DNA from: Vibrio sp. J1-1
GTDB taxonomy: Bacteria > Pseudomonadota > Gammaproteobacteria > Enterobacterales > Vibrionaceae
DNA: 64,000 nt
NCBI RefSeq assembly: GCF_021728395.1
Contig: NZ_JAKKCM010000012.1
Span: 1 to 64,000 of the forward strand
Direction of reading: 5' to 3'
The notes beneath the pieces were generated by a model. It was not told where the DNA came from and ran no database searches. It worked only from the letters and a program-made list of their open reading frames with translations. Below are positions 47,806 through 58,149 of the stretch, piece after piece. A program made the position numbers and the translations under genes. Within the stretch, counting starts at the first letter, position 1. Every line of letters starts with the position of its first letter.

Positions 47806-49020
47806 TTAAAACGTATAACTTTCAGGAACAACGACAATCCCTTTCTCTGAAATTCGGAACCTTTTGGCGTCTTCTACTTTATTGAGTCCAATTTGAGTAT
47901 TTGGTGGGATGCGAACATGCTTATCGATGATACAGTTGACTAGCTGGCAACCTTCACCAACTTCAACATCATCAAAAAGAATGCTGTCAACTACGGTTGC
48001 ACTGTCTTTTATACGAACGTTGGAGGAAATGATTGAGTGCTGCACTGAGCCACCAGAGTTGACCACGCCATTGGCAATGATAGAGTTGATGAAAATGCCT
48101 TCATTGCCTGTTGCTGATGATACGGTTCGTGCTGGTGGAAATTGTGGCTCATAAGTACGAATTGCCCAGTTTGACTGGTATAAATTCATTGGTGGAACTG
48201 GTTCAAGTAAATCCATATTGGCTTCAAAGAAAGAGTCAATCGTACCAACATCTCGCCAGTAGCAGTCCTTATCAACACGTCCTTTACTACCGCAAAACTT
48301 GTAAGCATACACAGATTCTGAATCAATCAATTTCGGTATGATGTCTTTACCAAAGTCATGACTAGAGTTTTCATTATTTGCATCTTCGCGTAGCGCGTCT
48401 TTAAGTACATCCATATCAAAAATGTAGATCCCCATAGAAGCAAGACTCTTCGAAGGATCTTCAGGCAGAGTTGGCGGATTTGATGGTTTTTCTATAAAGG
48501 ACTTCACCAGTCCGTTTTCTGCTGTTCCTATCACACCAAATGCTTTTGCTTCTTCAGCTGGGACATCCATACAAGCGACGGTAAGTTTTGCGCCTTTCTC
48601 TTTGTGTTCCTCCAGCATTGCCGCATAGTCCATTCGGTAAATGTGGTCGCCAGATAATACGACAACGTATTTTGCATCATTTCGGGACAACAACCACAAG
48701 TTGTGATAGATGGCGTCTGCGGTACCTTCATACCATGCACCACCTTTGCGCATTTGAGGCGGAACGGCGGTGATGTATTCACCAAGCTCAGGATTAAAGA
48801 TCGACCAACCATCACGAAGGTGCTTCTGTAGCGAATGAGACTTGTATTGTGTTAGGACTAAGATTTTTCTTAAACCTGAATTAAGACAGTTAGTTAGAGT
48901 GAAGTCGATGATGCGATACTTGCCACCAAATGGCACAGCAGGTTTGGCGCGGTCATCAGTAAGTGGGCTAAGTCTGGAGCCCACACCTCCAGCTAGAATT
49001 ACGGCGAGTGCGTCTTGCAT
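47806..49020 (-). CDS. glgC: glucose-1-phosphate adenylyltransferase
   Basis: Makes ADP-glucose for glycogen synthesis. 404 aa from the ATG at 49020, which follows AAAGGGAAC; the longer reading adds 23 residues not in the family. N-terminal [32 protein letters not shown], and later [10 protein letters not shown] and [15 protein letters not shown]-terminal left-handed beta-helix carries the hexapeptide-like repeats. No glgA or glgB is next to it, so this may be a second glgC copy. Confidence 0.95.
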   Translation of the reverse strand: MQDALAVILAGGVGSRLSPLTDDRAKPAVPFGGKYRIIDFTLTNCLNSGLRKILVLTQYKSHSLQKHLRDGWSIFNPELGEYITAVPPQMRKGGAWYEGTADAIYHNLWLLSRNDAKYVVVLSGDHIYRMDYAAMLEEHKEKGAKLTVACMDVPAEEAKAFGVIGTAENGLVKSFIEKPSNPPTLPEDPSKSLASMGIYIFDMDVLKDALREDANNENSSHDFGKDIIPKLIDSESVYAYKFCGSKGRVDKDCYWRDVGTIDSFFEANMDLLEPVPPMNLYQSNWAIRTYEPQFPPARTVSSATGNEGIFINSIIANGVVNSGGSVQHSIISSNVRIKDSATVVDSILFDDVEVGEGCQLVNCIIDKHVRIPPNTQIGLNKVEDAKRFRISEKGIVVVPESYTF

Positions 49021-49378
49021 AGTGTTCCCTTTCCCTTGTATTACATGACCCAAAATAGTGCTTAACCGGGGAGAGGTGGTACAAAGCAAACGACATTTTG
49101 AATGGCATGCATTAGTGTGTTTATGTTCTATTGCAACTTTAGTACAAGAATCGGGCCATAGATTAAGTTTTTAAAAATCAATGAGATCAACTTAAATACA
49201 GATAATTAATGCACTATTTTAGGGAAAGGAAAAAAGAGTATGCACTATATTCATGCATATAGAAGACTGATTAAAAGGAGGTAAAATTTACAATGTAAAG
49301 TATTACTAAAACAATAAGATAGAGAGCGATATACGCTCCCTAAATGAAGTTTAACTTAAATGATAGGGCGATGAGTCG
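49021..49378. other. intergenic region upstream of glgC
   Basis: 358 bases without a gene. It should hold the glgC promoter and the fhs 3' end; a weak hairpin (GGGAGCG ... CGCTCTC on the minus strand, about 49322-49342) may terminate fhs. Nothing else stands out. Confidence 0.5.
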
Positions 49379-51127
49379 TTATGATAAACCAATGATGTTT
49401 CCTTCATCATCTAAATCCAAGTTCATAAATGCAGGTTTATCCGGAAGTCCAGGCATAGTCATCACGCTGCCAGATAACGCATAAATGAATCCCGCACCAG
49501 CACATAAACGTAATTCACGTATTGGAACTGTAAATCCACGCGGCGCTCCTTTGACGCTAGAGTCGGTGGTGATAGAAAGTGGCGTTTTAGCAATACACAC
49601 TGAGAGGTCATTAAAACCTAATTCTTCGAATCGATTAAGCTGCTCAATACTCAATTCACTCAGTTCCACAGTTGACGCGCCATACCCCGCCTCACAAACT
49701 GACATTAATTTCTCTTCCAGCTTTTGTTCTTTTGTATAAAGCGGACGGAAATCAGTTTGAGTATTACATGCTTCTACCACAAACTGAGCAAGCTCAACGG
49801 TACCTTCGCCACCTTTTGAAAAAGCAGTACTTATGGCCACATTCACACTTGGGTCATACTCACGAACCCACTGACGTAGTATTGAGAGTTCCTGTTGGCA
49901 GTCTTGTGGAAACTGGTTAATTGCGACAACAGCAGGAAGGCCATACTTCTTAACGTTATTTATATGCCACTTCAGGTTTTCAAATCCGGCTTCTAGTGCT
50001 GGTTTATCTGGGTTAAATATCGTTTCAGGAATAGCAACTCCCGGACGAAGGTCATAATGCCCTGAATTCGCTTTTAGGCCACGTAAGGTGGCAACAATAA
50101 CAACACAATCTGGAGCGTGGTTTGAGGCTGCTGCTTTTATATTACACGCTTTCTCAAACCCCATATCCGATCCAAAACCGGCTTCAGTTACAGTGTAACT
50201 AGAAAGTTTTAGTGCAATCTCATCAGCGATGATAGAAGAGTTGCCGTGAGCAATATTCGCAAAGGGGCCCGCGTGAATAAGAGTAGGGACTCCTTCTAAA
50301 GTCTGCATCAGTGTTGGCGCAATAGCTTCTTTTAATGTTACTGCCATAGCCCCTGCAACCTGAAGATCTTCGGTTGTAACTGGCTGGCCATCTAAATCAT
50401 AAGCAACAACGATTCGTCCTATCCGTTTTCGCAGGTCTGCTAAATCCTTGGCTAGTGCTATGATTGCCATTAGCTCAGAGGCAGCAGAAATGTCGAAACC
50501 TTCGCTTCTTTCGGTGCCATTAATGGTTTTTCCTGGCTCGTTTAAACCAATTTTTACCATGCGTAGAGCACGATCATTATGATCCATCACGCGCTTCCAC
50601 GTGATACTGTCGACATCAATTTTCAACGCCTTTAAACCGGTACGAGCTTCAAATGCTTCATAGCCTTCACGTTGTTCATGATACAGACGTGCATCTAACG
50701 CTGCTGAGGCGAGGTTATGCGCGGCTGTAACCGCGTGAATATCGCCCGTTAAATGAAGGTTTAACTCTTCCATCGGTGCGACTTGTGAGTATCCACCGCC
50801 AGCGGCCCCTCCTTTGATTCCGAATACAGGTCCCATAGAAGGTTGTCTGATACAGGCCATCACGGATTGATTTAACTTTGCTAACCCTTGTGCAAGACCA
50901 ATCGTTGTGACCGTTTTACCTTCGCCTAGTGGCGTTGGTGTTATGGCCGTGACCAATACTAATTTACCGTCTTTGTTTTCTTTCAGGCGGTTTAAACACC
51001 TTGGATGAACCTTGGCTTTGTGTTTGCCGTGCGTGTCATATTCATAAGGCTGCAAGCCTGCATTAGCGGCAATAGTATCGATTGAGGATAAAGGGGTGTT
51101 TCGGCAAATTTCAATGTCAGATTGCAT
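49379..51127 (-). CDS. fhs: formate--tetrahydrofolate ligase
   Basis: ATP-dependent synthesis of 10-formyl-THF from formate and THF. 582 aa from the ATG at 51127, after GGGAGC. Motifs: [22 protein letters not shown] (P-loop), [23 protein letters not shown], and [18 protein letters not shown]. Full length is slightly above 550 aa. It links formate to purine and one-carbon pools, and the PurR-like box 55-70 bases upstream supports that link. Confidence 0.97.
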   Translation of the reverse strand: MQSDIEICRNTPLSSIDTIAANAGLQPYEYDTHGKHKAKVHPRCLNRLKENKDGKLVLVTAITPTPLGEGKTVTTIGLAQGLAKLNQSVMACIRQPSMGPVFGIKGGAAGGGYSQVAPMEELNLHLTGDIHAVTAAHNLASAALDARLYHEQREGYEAFEARTGLKALKIDVDSITWKRVMDHNDRALRMVKIGLNEPGKTINGTERSEGFDISAASELMAIIALAKDLADLRKRIGRIVVAYDLDGQPVTTEDLQVAGAMAVTLKEAIAPTLMQTLEGVPTLIHAGPFANIAHGNSSIIADEIALKLSSYTVTEAGFGSDMGFEKACNIKAAASNHAPDCVVIVATLRGLKANSGHYDLRPGVAIPETIFNPDKPALEAGFENLKWHINNVKKYGLPAVVAINQFPQDCQQELSILRQWVREYDPSVNVAISTAFSKGGEGTVELAQFVVEACNTQTDFRPLYTKEQKLEEKLMSVCEAGYGASTVELSELSIEQLNRFEELGFNDLSVCIAKTPLSITTDSSVKGAPRGFTVPIRELRLCAGAGFIYALSGSVMTMPGLPDKPAFMNLDLDDEGNIIGLS

Positions 51128-51180
51128 GGATGCTCCCAAAGTGACTAAACCGTAGTGCATAAAGCGATGGTATTGCTGTT

Positions 51181-51196
51181 ACGCAATCGTTTGCGC
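51181..51196. promoter_or_regulatory. PurR-like box upstream of fhs
   Basis: ACGCAATCGTTTGCGC matches the PurR consensus ACGCAAACGTTTGCGT in 14 of 16 positions and is close to palindromic. It is about 55-70 bases before the fhs start, a normal operator distance. Confidence 0.78.
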
Positions 51197-51293
51197 GAGA
51201 ATAATACTGGCAAAAAACTAACTGTAAAGAATTTAATGCGAATCTTTGTGCTGCATATTAGCAAAAACAACCAAACACTGCTCTAGATCAAAA

Positions 51294-51318
51294 CAAAAAG
51301 GCCACCAAATGGCGGCCT
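51294..51318 (-). terminator. intrinsic terminator of gsk
   Basis: Minus strand AGGCCGCC, short loop, GGTGGCCT with one G-U pair, then TTTTTG. Confidence 0.85.
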
Positions 51319-51347
51319 AAGTATATTTTACTCTGAAAAATAGATTG

Positions 51348-52652
51348 TTAGCGATCCCAGTATGCTTCTTCTAAACTGTCTTCGCGCTCAGGAAGTGCAC
51401 GAGATAGGCGAGGAGAGTGTTGCGTTAATACTTCATAACTCACTCGGTTTGCGTATTTACAAATCTGGGAGAGAGAAGAGTAAGTTAAGCAGCGTACTTC
51501 ATGCTTTTCTGAGCCTGGCACTTCTTTTTGGTGGAATGAGTTTGCTGCCATATCATGTAGAAGAGCGGAAAGTGCTGCGTCACCAGCACCATTTGTATTC
51601 TTAATTTCCAGAGGTCCACCTAAGTATGGACCAATGTGAGAATATACTTTCATCGCATTTTGACAGTCAGATTTGCGCATTGCTCTGCTGAACTCATATT
51701 GGTTGAACTCACCAATGTTGCTTTCCAAAATGTCATGCGTGGTCTCACGCTTCACTTTCTCGTCTGTGTAACCCGCCATGTACAAGCCGTTTGGGCCAGC
51801 GGTGCACAGTACTAGATCAACCCAGTCAAGTGCTTTGTCTGCCGCTGCAAGTGGATCGGTTAATCCTGTTAGAGCCGCGCCTTCCTCTTCATTCATAGCA
51901 ACCACAGATACATTTTCACGAATGTATTCCTGCCACCATTCGGCATTGCCTTCGATCACGTATTTCGTACCTAATGTAAGGACTACTGGAACATCATGCT
52001 TTTTAGCAAAATCGATCGCTTTCTGTACCGCTTGTGGCATCGGATCTTCTTTTTTGCCACGCATTAGATAAGAAGACACGACCAACGCTGATGCTTTGCT
52101 GAATACTTCTTCCGGGATGCTTTCTGGTAGAAGTTGGTTCATGTGACCTTCGTTAATCGCAAAGGTACGCTCGCCATCTTGGGAAATAAGGGTATAGCAA
52201 CGACCAATAGGGCCAGCTACGGTTTGTAGGTGGTTAAGGTTCATACGAGAAGACGTTTTACAAAGGTATCGGTATGCAAATGAACCTACTTGAATGTTCT
52301 TAGACATGACACCTAAAAGCACCGATTTACTGTCTGCAAGTACTGAGTAGTTATGCAGAGTATTGCCGATGGTATCTCCAGGATATTGGTGAGTAATCAG
52401 GCCTTTTTCAACCAGCTCTTCGTACAGTGCATCGGCTTTGCTCTCTTCAAGAACGAGAGAGTGTCCTTTACTTAAGCTGTACTTCTCTAAAAACGCATCG
52501 TCTACACGCGCTTCAATATCGACGATGGTTTGGCCTACACCGACAATCGTTGGACGATATAACTTGGGTGTTTGTCGAATTTGGTTAACGATTGGATCTC
52601 GAGCGTGAGTTGGAAAGTAGTGTTTAGATTTACGCTGGCCAGGAAACTTCAT
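51348..52652 (-). CDS. gsk: inosine/guanosine kinase
   Basis: Purine nucleoside salvage kinase of the PfkB family. 434 aa, matching the size of E. coli Gsk. N-terminal PTIVGVGQTIVDIEARVDD; PfkB second signature near the C-terminus IKNTNGAGDAALSALLHD with the catalytic Asp. The N-terminus MKFPGQRKSKHYFP is typical. Its ribosome-binding site is weak. Adjacent to fhs on the same strand but with its own terminator, so a separate unit. Confidence 0.95.
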   Translation of the reverse strand: MKFPGQRKSKHYFPTHARDPIVNQIRQTPKLYRPTIVGVGQTIVDIEARVDDAFLEKYSLSKGHSLVLEESKADALYEELVEKGLITHQYPGDTIGNTLHNYSVLADSKSVLLGVMSKNIQVGSFAYRYLCKTSSRMNLNHLQTVAGPIGRCYTLISQDGERTFAINEGHMNQLLPESIPEEVFSKASALVVSSYLMRGKKEDPMPQAVQKAIDFAKKHDVPVVLTLGTKYVIEGNAEWWQEYIRENVSVVAMNEEEGAALTGLTDPLAAADKALDWVDLVLCTAGPNGLYMAGYTDEKVKRETTHDILESNIGEFNQYEFSRAMRKSDCQNAMKVYSHIGPYLGGPLEIKNTNGAGDAALSALLHDMAANSFHQKEVPGSEKHEVRCLTYSSLSQICKYANRVSYEVLTQHSPRLSRALPEREDSLEEAYWDR

Positions 52653-52735
52653 GCTTGTTCTTGAGTGAGAAAAAAAAGAGGCGGGATTGTATCACATAAA
52701 AATGAAATTAATCTGGTTTTGTTGCAAGAAAACTT

Positions 52736-52759
52736 GCCCACCAACACATTATGGTGGGC
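52736..52759 (-). terminator. hairpin after the CreA-like gene
   Basis: GCCCACCA, 8-base loop, TGGTGGGC; the following T-run is interrupted, so terminator strength is uncertain. Confidence 0.65.
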
Positions 52760-52783
52760 TTTCGAAGGATAAACGATGAGGTA

Positions 52784-53257
52784 TTAATTGGCTTTAGCTT
52801 CTGTAGGCTCGACGTAAGCTTTTGTTCCCCAGAGTGGCACAGTTGATAGACTGTGTTTGAAACTCCCAGACGTCTCCTTCGTAGAGTATGAAAGGTACAT
52901 CAGTGTTTGATTTTCTGGATCATAAATGCGTCGAATCTTCATCGACTTAAAAAAGATACTCTTTGACTTCTTAAAGACGACATCGCCAGATTTACTCTTA
53001 TCAATCCTAGCCAGCATTTCAGGTGTGATTTCACCCGTTTGACGACAAGAAATAGAGCTATCACTTGGGTCTGCAAGACTGAAATCCGCTTCAATACTGG
53101 CAACGTGGCAAGTCACACCCGGTACTTCGGGATCGACAAGCGTATTGAGTTTGATGTCTTTCATGGTAAACATGCCTAGTGATACATCACCGACTTCATC
53201 ACTACCACAACCAGCAAGCAGGGTAATTAAGCTTAAAGCAAGTATGCGTTTTTTCAT
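52784..53257 (-). CDS. CreA-family lipoprotein
   Basis: 157 aa from the ATG at 53257 (AAGG upstream); the longer reading adds 21 unlikely residues. Lipoprotein signal with lipobox LLAGC (Cys about 17). The mature part follows E. coli CreA: VPGVTCHVASIEADF, SISCRQTGEI, DVVFKKSKSIFFKSMKIRRIYDP and YLSYSTKETSGSFKHSLSTVPLW. Function of CreA is not established. The lipobox makes this an envelope protein, whereas E. coli CreA has an ordinary signal. Confidence 0.85.
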   Translation of the reverse strand: MKKRILALSLITLLAGCGSDEVGDVSLGMFTMKDIKLNTLVDPEVPGVTCHVASIEADFSLADPSDSSISCRQTGEITPEMLARIDKSKSGDVVFKKSKSIFFKSMKIRRIYDPENQTLMYLSYSTKETSGSFKHSLSTVPLWGTKAYVEPTEAKAN

Positions 53258-53518
53258 TATTTGAGCCTTCATGAGGAAAGTTTGTGGATTTAATCTATCA
53301 GACGTTAGCAAGTAAAACAAAATTTGGCGTTACCTCAGGACTTTAGCTAGGTTTGTTATAGGCTTCATGCTAAGGTACGGCCTCAAAACGAAGCTACGCG
53401 ATACCTCTTTCAAATGTAGAGCGACTCCACACTGGTTCGTTGTGTCGATGCAAGACGCAATTTGCTTTCGTTTTTGACTTGCTACTACTTTGTAGCCTGT
53501 GATTGTTAAGGTATGTAA

Positions 53519-54028
53519 ATGAATGAAATACAGTTAGCCAGCATTGAGCGCAAGAACGCGTGGCTGCATGATCTGGTCGAAGTCGAATTTCCCACCCCTG
53601 AGAGCTTGAAAGGGCGCGATATCTACTTTCAAATGCTAGAACAGCAACAATACCAAGTCGTAGATAAAAACGCGTTGCTAGCCGGAGAGGTGGATTGTAA
53701 AACCAAAGAACTATTTTTGGTAGATTTCCATCGTCTGACCATCATGTTTTCAATCCTTCAATCGCAGCGCTGGGATAAGCAATATGATCAAGAGATGATA
53801 GTTGAATACCTGACCCAAATCATTTTGACGCCTGATTTTGAACTGTATGTCGGTTTTAAAGACGGAAACCCGGTTGGTGCGGCGATTGTTAGTCAATTTG
53901 AAGGTAACACGCTCATCTCTGACGTCGCTGTTTCTGACCTAATAGCGAAAAGCCAATTCGAATCTGATCTTGCTAAAAGATTAGATACCGAAGAAAAGCT
54001 AAGTGAGACGATAATTATCGAGTGTTAA
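53519..54028 (+). CDS. hypothetical protein (169 aa)
   Basis: ATG at 53519, 7 bases after AAGG. Soluble, acidic, no signal or membrane segment. The C-terminal half (FELYVGFKDGNPVGAAIVSQFEGNTLISDVAVSD) vaguely recalls the beta4-alpha3 part of GNAT acetyltransferases, but a clear acetyl-CoA loop (Q/RxxGxG/A) is lacking, so I leave it unnamed. A stretch of 358 bases without a gene follows. Confidence 0.75.
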   Translation: MNEIQLASIERKNAWLHDLVEVEFPTPESLKGRDIYFQMLEQQQYQVVDKNALLAGEVDCKTKELFLVDFHRLTIMFSILQSQRWDKQYDQEMIVEYLTQIILTPDFELYVGFKDGNPVGAAIVSQFEGNTLISDVAVSDLIAKSQFESDLAKRLDTEEKLSETIIIEC

Positions 54029-54386
54029 CGCCTTCAATATCACTCCTATAAAGCAGCAATCGCCACCTCTCTGATAGGCCAATGGCACTCTACAACCAAG
54101 TGTATCAGGACTCAAACTATGCGCGATGCTGCGTCTGCGACTTCTTCCCCTTTCTTCTTGATGCTTAGATTGATTGCTGCCCTTATACGAGCATCTTATT
54201 GAAAAATTCACATTTTTAATGGTAATTATCTGTAAATCGGTGATCTTGATTTAAAAACAGATAATTGTTCGAACTCAATTTTGCGAAATGCAGTGTTCAT
54301 CGTTTAATCAATCCTAAACTCAAATACTATTAAGCTACAAAACAAAATAAGCTCAGCAATATTTTTAACGTGTTTGGGGAAAGGTG
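54029..54386. other. intergenic region
   Basis: 358 bases, no gene or terminator recognised. The AT-rich right half may hold the promoter of the HAD gene, whose ribosome-binding site GGGGAAAGG is at 54376-54384. Confidence 0.4.
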
Positions 54387-55055
54387 ATGGCAATTAATAA
54401 TGTTAAATGCGTGATTTTTGATTGTGATGGTACACTGGTCGATAGTGAGCGTTTATGTTGTCAGGCTTTAGTTCATGTATTCAACCAGCACGGTGCTGAA
54501 CTCACGATGGATGAGTGTGTGTCTCACTTCAAAGGTGGCAAACTCGCCGATATTTTAAGAGATACCAAAACGTTAATGAACATTAATGTACCGATTGATG
54601 TACTCGAGCCCGAATATCGTCAAGAACTACAAAAGCTTTTCGTACGCCACTTACAGCCGATGGATGGTGCCAAACGGCTGCTCAACTTTTTTGATTCTCA
54701 TAACATTGAATATTGTGTCGCATCAAATGGTCCGAAAGACAAAATCGAATATGCTCTGGAGCTAACAGGGCTACTCGGTTCTTTTAAGGGGAAGGTGTTT
54801 TCCGCGTTCGATGCAAATAGCTGGAAGCCCGAGCCTGACTTGCTTATGTACTCTGCAATGAATATGGGTTTTTTACCCAGTGATTGTCTGTATATAGATG
54901 ACACGCCCAAAGGGGTAGAAGCTGGAATAAATGCCGGGATTAAAACGGTGCATCTATTTAATGGTGAAGACATCAACCGTGTCGACGACGAACGCGTCAT
55001 AAAAATTCAGCATTTTGATGAGTTAAAAGAGCAGTTGTTAGGCTGCTCTATATAA
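54387..55055 (+). CDS. HAD-superfamily phosphatase, YieH-like
   Basis: 222 aa from the ATG at 54387. HAD motif I CVIFDCDGTLVDSE with nucleophile D12 and D14; a helical cap (about 18-85); motif II VASNGP; motif III/IV KPEPDLLMYSAMN and CLYIDDTPKGVEAGINAG. Most like YieH/beta-phosphoglucomutase-type hydrolases acting on small sugar or sugar-acid phosphates. Exact substrate not determinable. Confidence 0.9.
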   Translation: MAINNVKCVIFDCDGTLVDSERLCCQALVHVFNQHGAELTMDECVSHFKGGKLADILRDTKTLMNINVPIDVLEPEYRQELQKLFVRHLQPMDGAKRLLNFFDSHNIEYCVASNGPKDKIEYALELTGLLGSFKGKVFSAFDANSWKPEPDLLMYSAMNMGFLPSDCLYIDDTPKGVEAGINAGIKTVHLFNGEDINRVDDERVIKIQHFDELKEQLLGCSI

Positions 55056-55078
55056 GACATACATCGCTCTCAAACCAG

Positions 55079-55294
55079 TTAGTGGCACATACGGCTTAAG
55101 CTATGGATGTGTTTAACTTTAGATTGTAGGTAGGGTGTTTGATGTAAACATTGGACTGAAGAAAAGCTTTTAGTATGAAAACCGCAAGCCGCGCAGGTGA
55201 ACTTTTCGCCGTCCGCAGAAATTAAATATTCATCGCACTGGCATAGGGGACAGTTAAGGTTTTCGTTATTTTTCGTATCTTTGTAATTATTCAT
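55079..55294 (-). CDS. small zinc-ribbon-like protein
   Basis: 71 aa from an ATG at 55294, with a weak ribosome-binding site; a longer reading to 55396 is possible. CPLC and, 17 residues later, CAAC form a likely zinc ribbon (NCPLCQCDEYL ... FTCAACGFHTK). The tail is His- and Ser-rich. Convergent with the HAD gene. No known family recognised. Confidence 0.45.
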   Translation of the reverse strand: MNNYKDTKNNENLNCPLCQCDEYLISADGEKFTCAACGFHTKSFSSVQCLHQTPYLQSKVKHIHSLSRMCH

Positions 55295-55504
55295 ATTGTT
55301 TTTCCAGCAGCAAATGGAATTTACAAGTTCAAGCATAGCGGAACATAATCTTGATGAACATTCTTTCATCAGGTACGAATTGAACTTTCGATTCACTTCA
55401 AATATTTCAATTAAGTCTACTGTTTGTAAAGATTGGGTTAACGGAATTGAAATAAAATTAAACTAGAAAAACTCACTGGGCTCTTTTCAGGAGCCCAGTA
55501 AACG

Positions 55505-56935
55505 TTACTTGGTACGATAACGAAGGAGTACCTCTCCTAAATCAACAGACGCTTTAGTTAAATTCGCAACCCCAACAGTTGATTGCTGCGCCACTTCTCT
55601 GATCGTGCTGGATTGTGAGCGAATATCTGTGAGTTCCGAAGCAATGTCGTTGGCGACAGCACTTTGCTCTTCTGCTGACGTAGAGATTTGGATACTCATA
55701 TCCATTAATGAACGAGCTGAGTCAGCAATTGAAGAAATATCATGACCAATTTCGTCAATTAACTGGCTACTGGTTTGTGCCTGTTTAACTGTGCTTTCGG
55801 TGATAGATGCAATGTTTTGGCTTTCCGTTTGCAGTTTTTCAATCATCGCCTGAATTTCTACCGTAGCTTGCTGCGTACGGCTTGCTAATGTGCGAACTTC
55901 ATCCGCGACGACTGCAAAACCACGGCCTTGTTCACCTGCTCGAGCGGCTTCGATCGCGGCGTTAAGCGCGAGTAGATTAGTTTGTTCAGAAATCGCATTA
56001 ATGGTTGTTATAACGTCATTAATTTGCGTTGTGTTCTCATTTAAATGAGTAACAGAGTTCGCCGCTTGTTCAATGAAGGAAGATAAGGTTTCTATCTCGC
56101 CAATGACATTTTGTACGCGGCCACGACTTATCTCAATTTTATGCGTGTCCTGATCGGATTGTGTGGTCGCTTGTTGTGAAATACTCGAAACTTCTTTTGC
56201 AGAGGCCGTCATTTCCTCCATCGCTGTCGCGACAGAATCGAGAGTTTGATATTGGTGAGATATCTGAGTTTCGCTCAATTGCATGTCTTTTTCGAAAGCG
56301 GAAGAGGTTTCACTTAACGTGTAGGCGTTATTTTTAACGCTATTGACTAGTTCCGTCAGGGTGTCCATCGATTTGTCGAGCGCACAGCCAATGGTACCGA
56401 ATTCGTCTCGTCCCGGATGAAAGCCTAGGCGAGACGTCAGGTCACCTTCACCAATCTTTTGAGTCGTGGTGTAAAGCACCCAAAGTGCACCTCCAATGAA
56501 AGTGGCAACCCAGTAACAAAACAAAGCAAATGGTAGAACCCAAATAAAGCTAAGCAGCAGCGAGGTTAGAGCATTAGACTTAACTTGCTGATATTCTGTA
56601 CTCAGATCATCTGTTAACTTAATCACTTCTCCGTTGTCAGTGCGCGAGTAAACAGTGACGGTTCCGTCTTTAAATAGACTCTGCTGCTGGCTATTTACTT
56701 TTGTAATGCCATCGACTTGATAGATATTGCTTGGTTTGGCGTCGATGATCCCAGAAAGTTTCGCCTGTACAGAAACGATAGTTTGATGTTCAAACTGGTT
56801 GATTTCGTTGTAGTAACGACTTCCTGCAACCGAAGTTAGAGCCAGCAGAAATAGTAGGAAGATAACCCAGACTTTGTCATTTATAGACATCTTAATAAAG
56901 AGTCGATCTATAGTTCTAAACTCAACTTCTCTCAT
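55505..56935 (-). CDS. methyl-accepting chemotaxis protein
   Basis: 476 aa. Membrane segments about 22-42 and 124-150 enclose a small periplasmic domain of about 80 residues, short for a 4-helix-bundle sensor. HAMP about 150-205, then a signalling domain with the hairpin tip [45 protein letters not shown] precedes the ATG. No CheB/CheR-tethering pentapeptide at the C-terminus. The ligand is unknown. Confidence 0.93.
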   Translation of the reverse strand: MREVEFRTIDRLFIKMSINDKVWVIFLLFLLALTSVAGSRYYNEINQFEHQTIVSVQAKLSGIIDAKPSNIYQVDGITKVNSQQQSLFKDGTVTVYSRTDNGEVIKLTDDLSTEYQQVKSNALTSLLLSFIWVLPFALFCYWVATFIGGALWVLYTTTQKIGEGDLTSRLGFHPGRDEFGTIGCALDKSMDTLTELVNSVKNNAYTLSETSSAFEKDMQLSETQISHQYQTLDSVATAMEEMTASAKEVSSISQQATTQSDQDTHKIEISRGRVQNVIGEIETLSSFIEQAANSVTHLNENTTQINDVITTINAISEQTNLLALNAAIEAARAGEQGRGFAVVADEVRTLASRTQQATVEIQAMIEKLQTESQNIASITESTVKQAQTSSQLIDEIGHDISSIADSARSLMDMSIQISTSAEEQSAVANDIASELTDIRSQSSTIREVAQQSTVGVANLTKASVDLGEVLLRYRTK

Positions 56936-57267
56936 TTAACACTCCGTTTGAGATATAAGGTATTTCATCTTGTTATCGTCAGTGTTGAGAAAAACATGAG
57001 ATCTAAATCATTAAAATATGTAATGTTCATAACGGAATATTAATTAAATGTGACGAAAGTCAAATGTTGTGGTGTGAGCTAGCGATTGGCTTTGGATATT
57101 CCTCCGTTAAAAACAGAGGATGATCTGAGTGCTTATCGACATGTAAACGATTACTTTTGATGTTGCTCCTAGGTAATGAAATCTTTACTTTTCACTGTCA
57201 TGAATGTGTCATATAAAGAATATAAAAAGGATTCACTGATATACATTATCAGTAGGAAGAGGCAAGT
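56936..57267. other. intergenic region upstream of the chemoreceptor and the small ORF
   Basis: 332 bases without a gene. It should carry the chemoreceptor promoter on the minus strand and the small-ORF promoter on the plus strand. Nothing further recognised. Confidence 0.4.
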
Positions 57268-57297
57268 ATGCTTCAAAATAAAACAAAGGAGGTCAGA

Positions 57298-57402
57298 ATG
57301 AGCGACCAATATCAAAACGATGAGAGCCTAGAACTATTAGATGCACTGGAAATTGGCATCATCTTGTCGGATTACCTTGGTTCAGAAAACGAATCAGAGT
57401 AG
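57298..57402 (+). CDS. very small acidic protein with strong ribosome-binding site
   Basis: AAAGGAGGT (57285-57293) is 4 bases before an ATG opening a 34-codon frame: MSDQYQNDESLELLDALEIG then IILSDYLGSENESE. An in-frame ATG at 57268 with its own GGAAGAGG would add 10 residues. The product is acidic and probably forms one helix. Such a site in front of a clean reading frame is unusual by chance. It has no recognised family. It precedes acpH by 83 bases. Confidence 0.65.
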   Translation: MSDQYQNDESLELLDALEIGIILSDYLGSENESE

Positions 57403-57485
57403 AGTGCCACTTAATTATCAACGCATTGCTTAAGACGTTATACTAAGTTCATGTTACATCAAGCCTAACGGCAACATGGCGTTTA

Positions 57486-58082
57486 ATGAACTTTCTTGCC
57501 CATCTACACATCGCAGATCACTGCAACAGTCATTTGTTGGGGAACTTGCTTGGAGACTTCGTGAAAGGGGATCCAAGCAAACAGTATCAAACTGATATTT
57601 CTAATGGCATCAGACTCCATCGGTTTGTTGACCGCATTACAGATCATCATCCTATTGTTGAAGCGTGCAAGCCTCACTTTACTGGTGTTTCGCGACGTTT
57701 CGCTCCCATTGCTCTCGATATGTTTTGGGACCACTGTTTAGCAAAACGGTGGTCTACATTTCATCACAACTCGCTGGATCAATTTGTAAACGATGCCTTT
57801 CAACGGGTCGAAAGAGACGTTTGTGATGAACTGCCAGAGCGATTTCTTGTGCTGCATAGTAGAATGTGGAGTGGCGGATGGCTTCAGTCTTATCAGGATT
57901 TAGAAAATATCGAATTTGCTCTGCATCGGATGTCACAAAGAAGTCCAAGAATGTCAGATCTTACGACCACATTCGCAGTGTTAGATGAGGAATATGCGAC
58001 CTTAGAAGCAAAATTCCCAGCTCTCTACAGCGATGTGCTTCGACAAGCAATTGAGTTCCACAAGCAATTAATCAATGCATAG
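57486..58082 (+). CDS. acpH: acyl carrier protein phosphodiesterase
   Basis: Removes 4'-phosphopantetheine from holo-ACP. 198 aa, full length. HD-like helical fold with conserved MNFLAHLHIADH at the N-terminus, LGNLLGDFVKG and IRLHRFVDRITDHHP, and MFWDHCLAKRW. The assignment follows YajB/AcpH. Confidence 0.93.
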   Translation: MNFLAHLHIADHCNSHLLGNLLGDFVKGDPSKQYQTDISNGIRLHRFVDRITDHHPIVEACKPHFTGVSRRFAPIALDMFWDHCLAKRWSTFHHNSLDQFVNDAFQRVERDVCDELPERFLVLHSRMWSGGWLQSYQDLENIEFALHRMSQRSPRMSDLTTTFAVLDEEYATLEAKFPALYSDVLRQAIEFHKQLINA

Positions 58083-58149
58083 AGTGTAAAGGTAGTATGG
58101 TCAGGAGTGCTCTGGTAAACTCTGCGCTCCAAAAATTATGAGGTTTATC

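Noticed and set aside
49274-49298. AAAAGGAGG followed by ATG-TAA upstream of glgC
   Set aside because: A start codon followed at once by stop codes for nothing; it may be coincidence in AT-rich DNA.
53519-54028. Naming the 169-aa protein a GNAT acetyltransferase
   Set aside because: The acetyl-CoA binding loop is not visible; the resemblance is limited to one beta-strand region.
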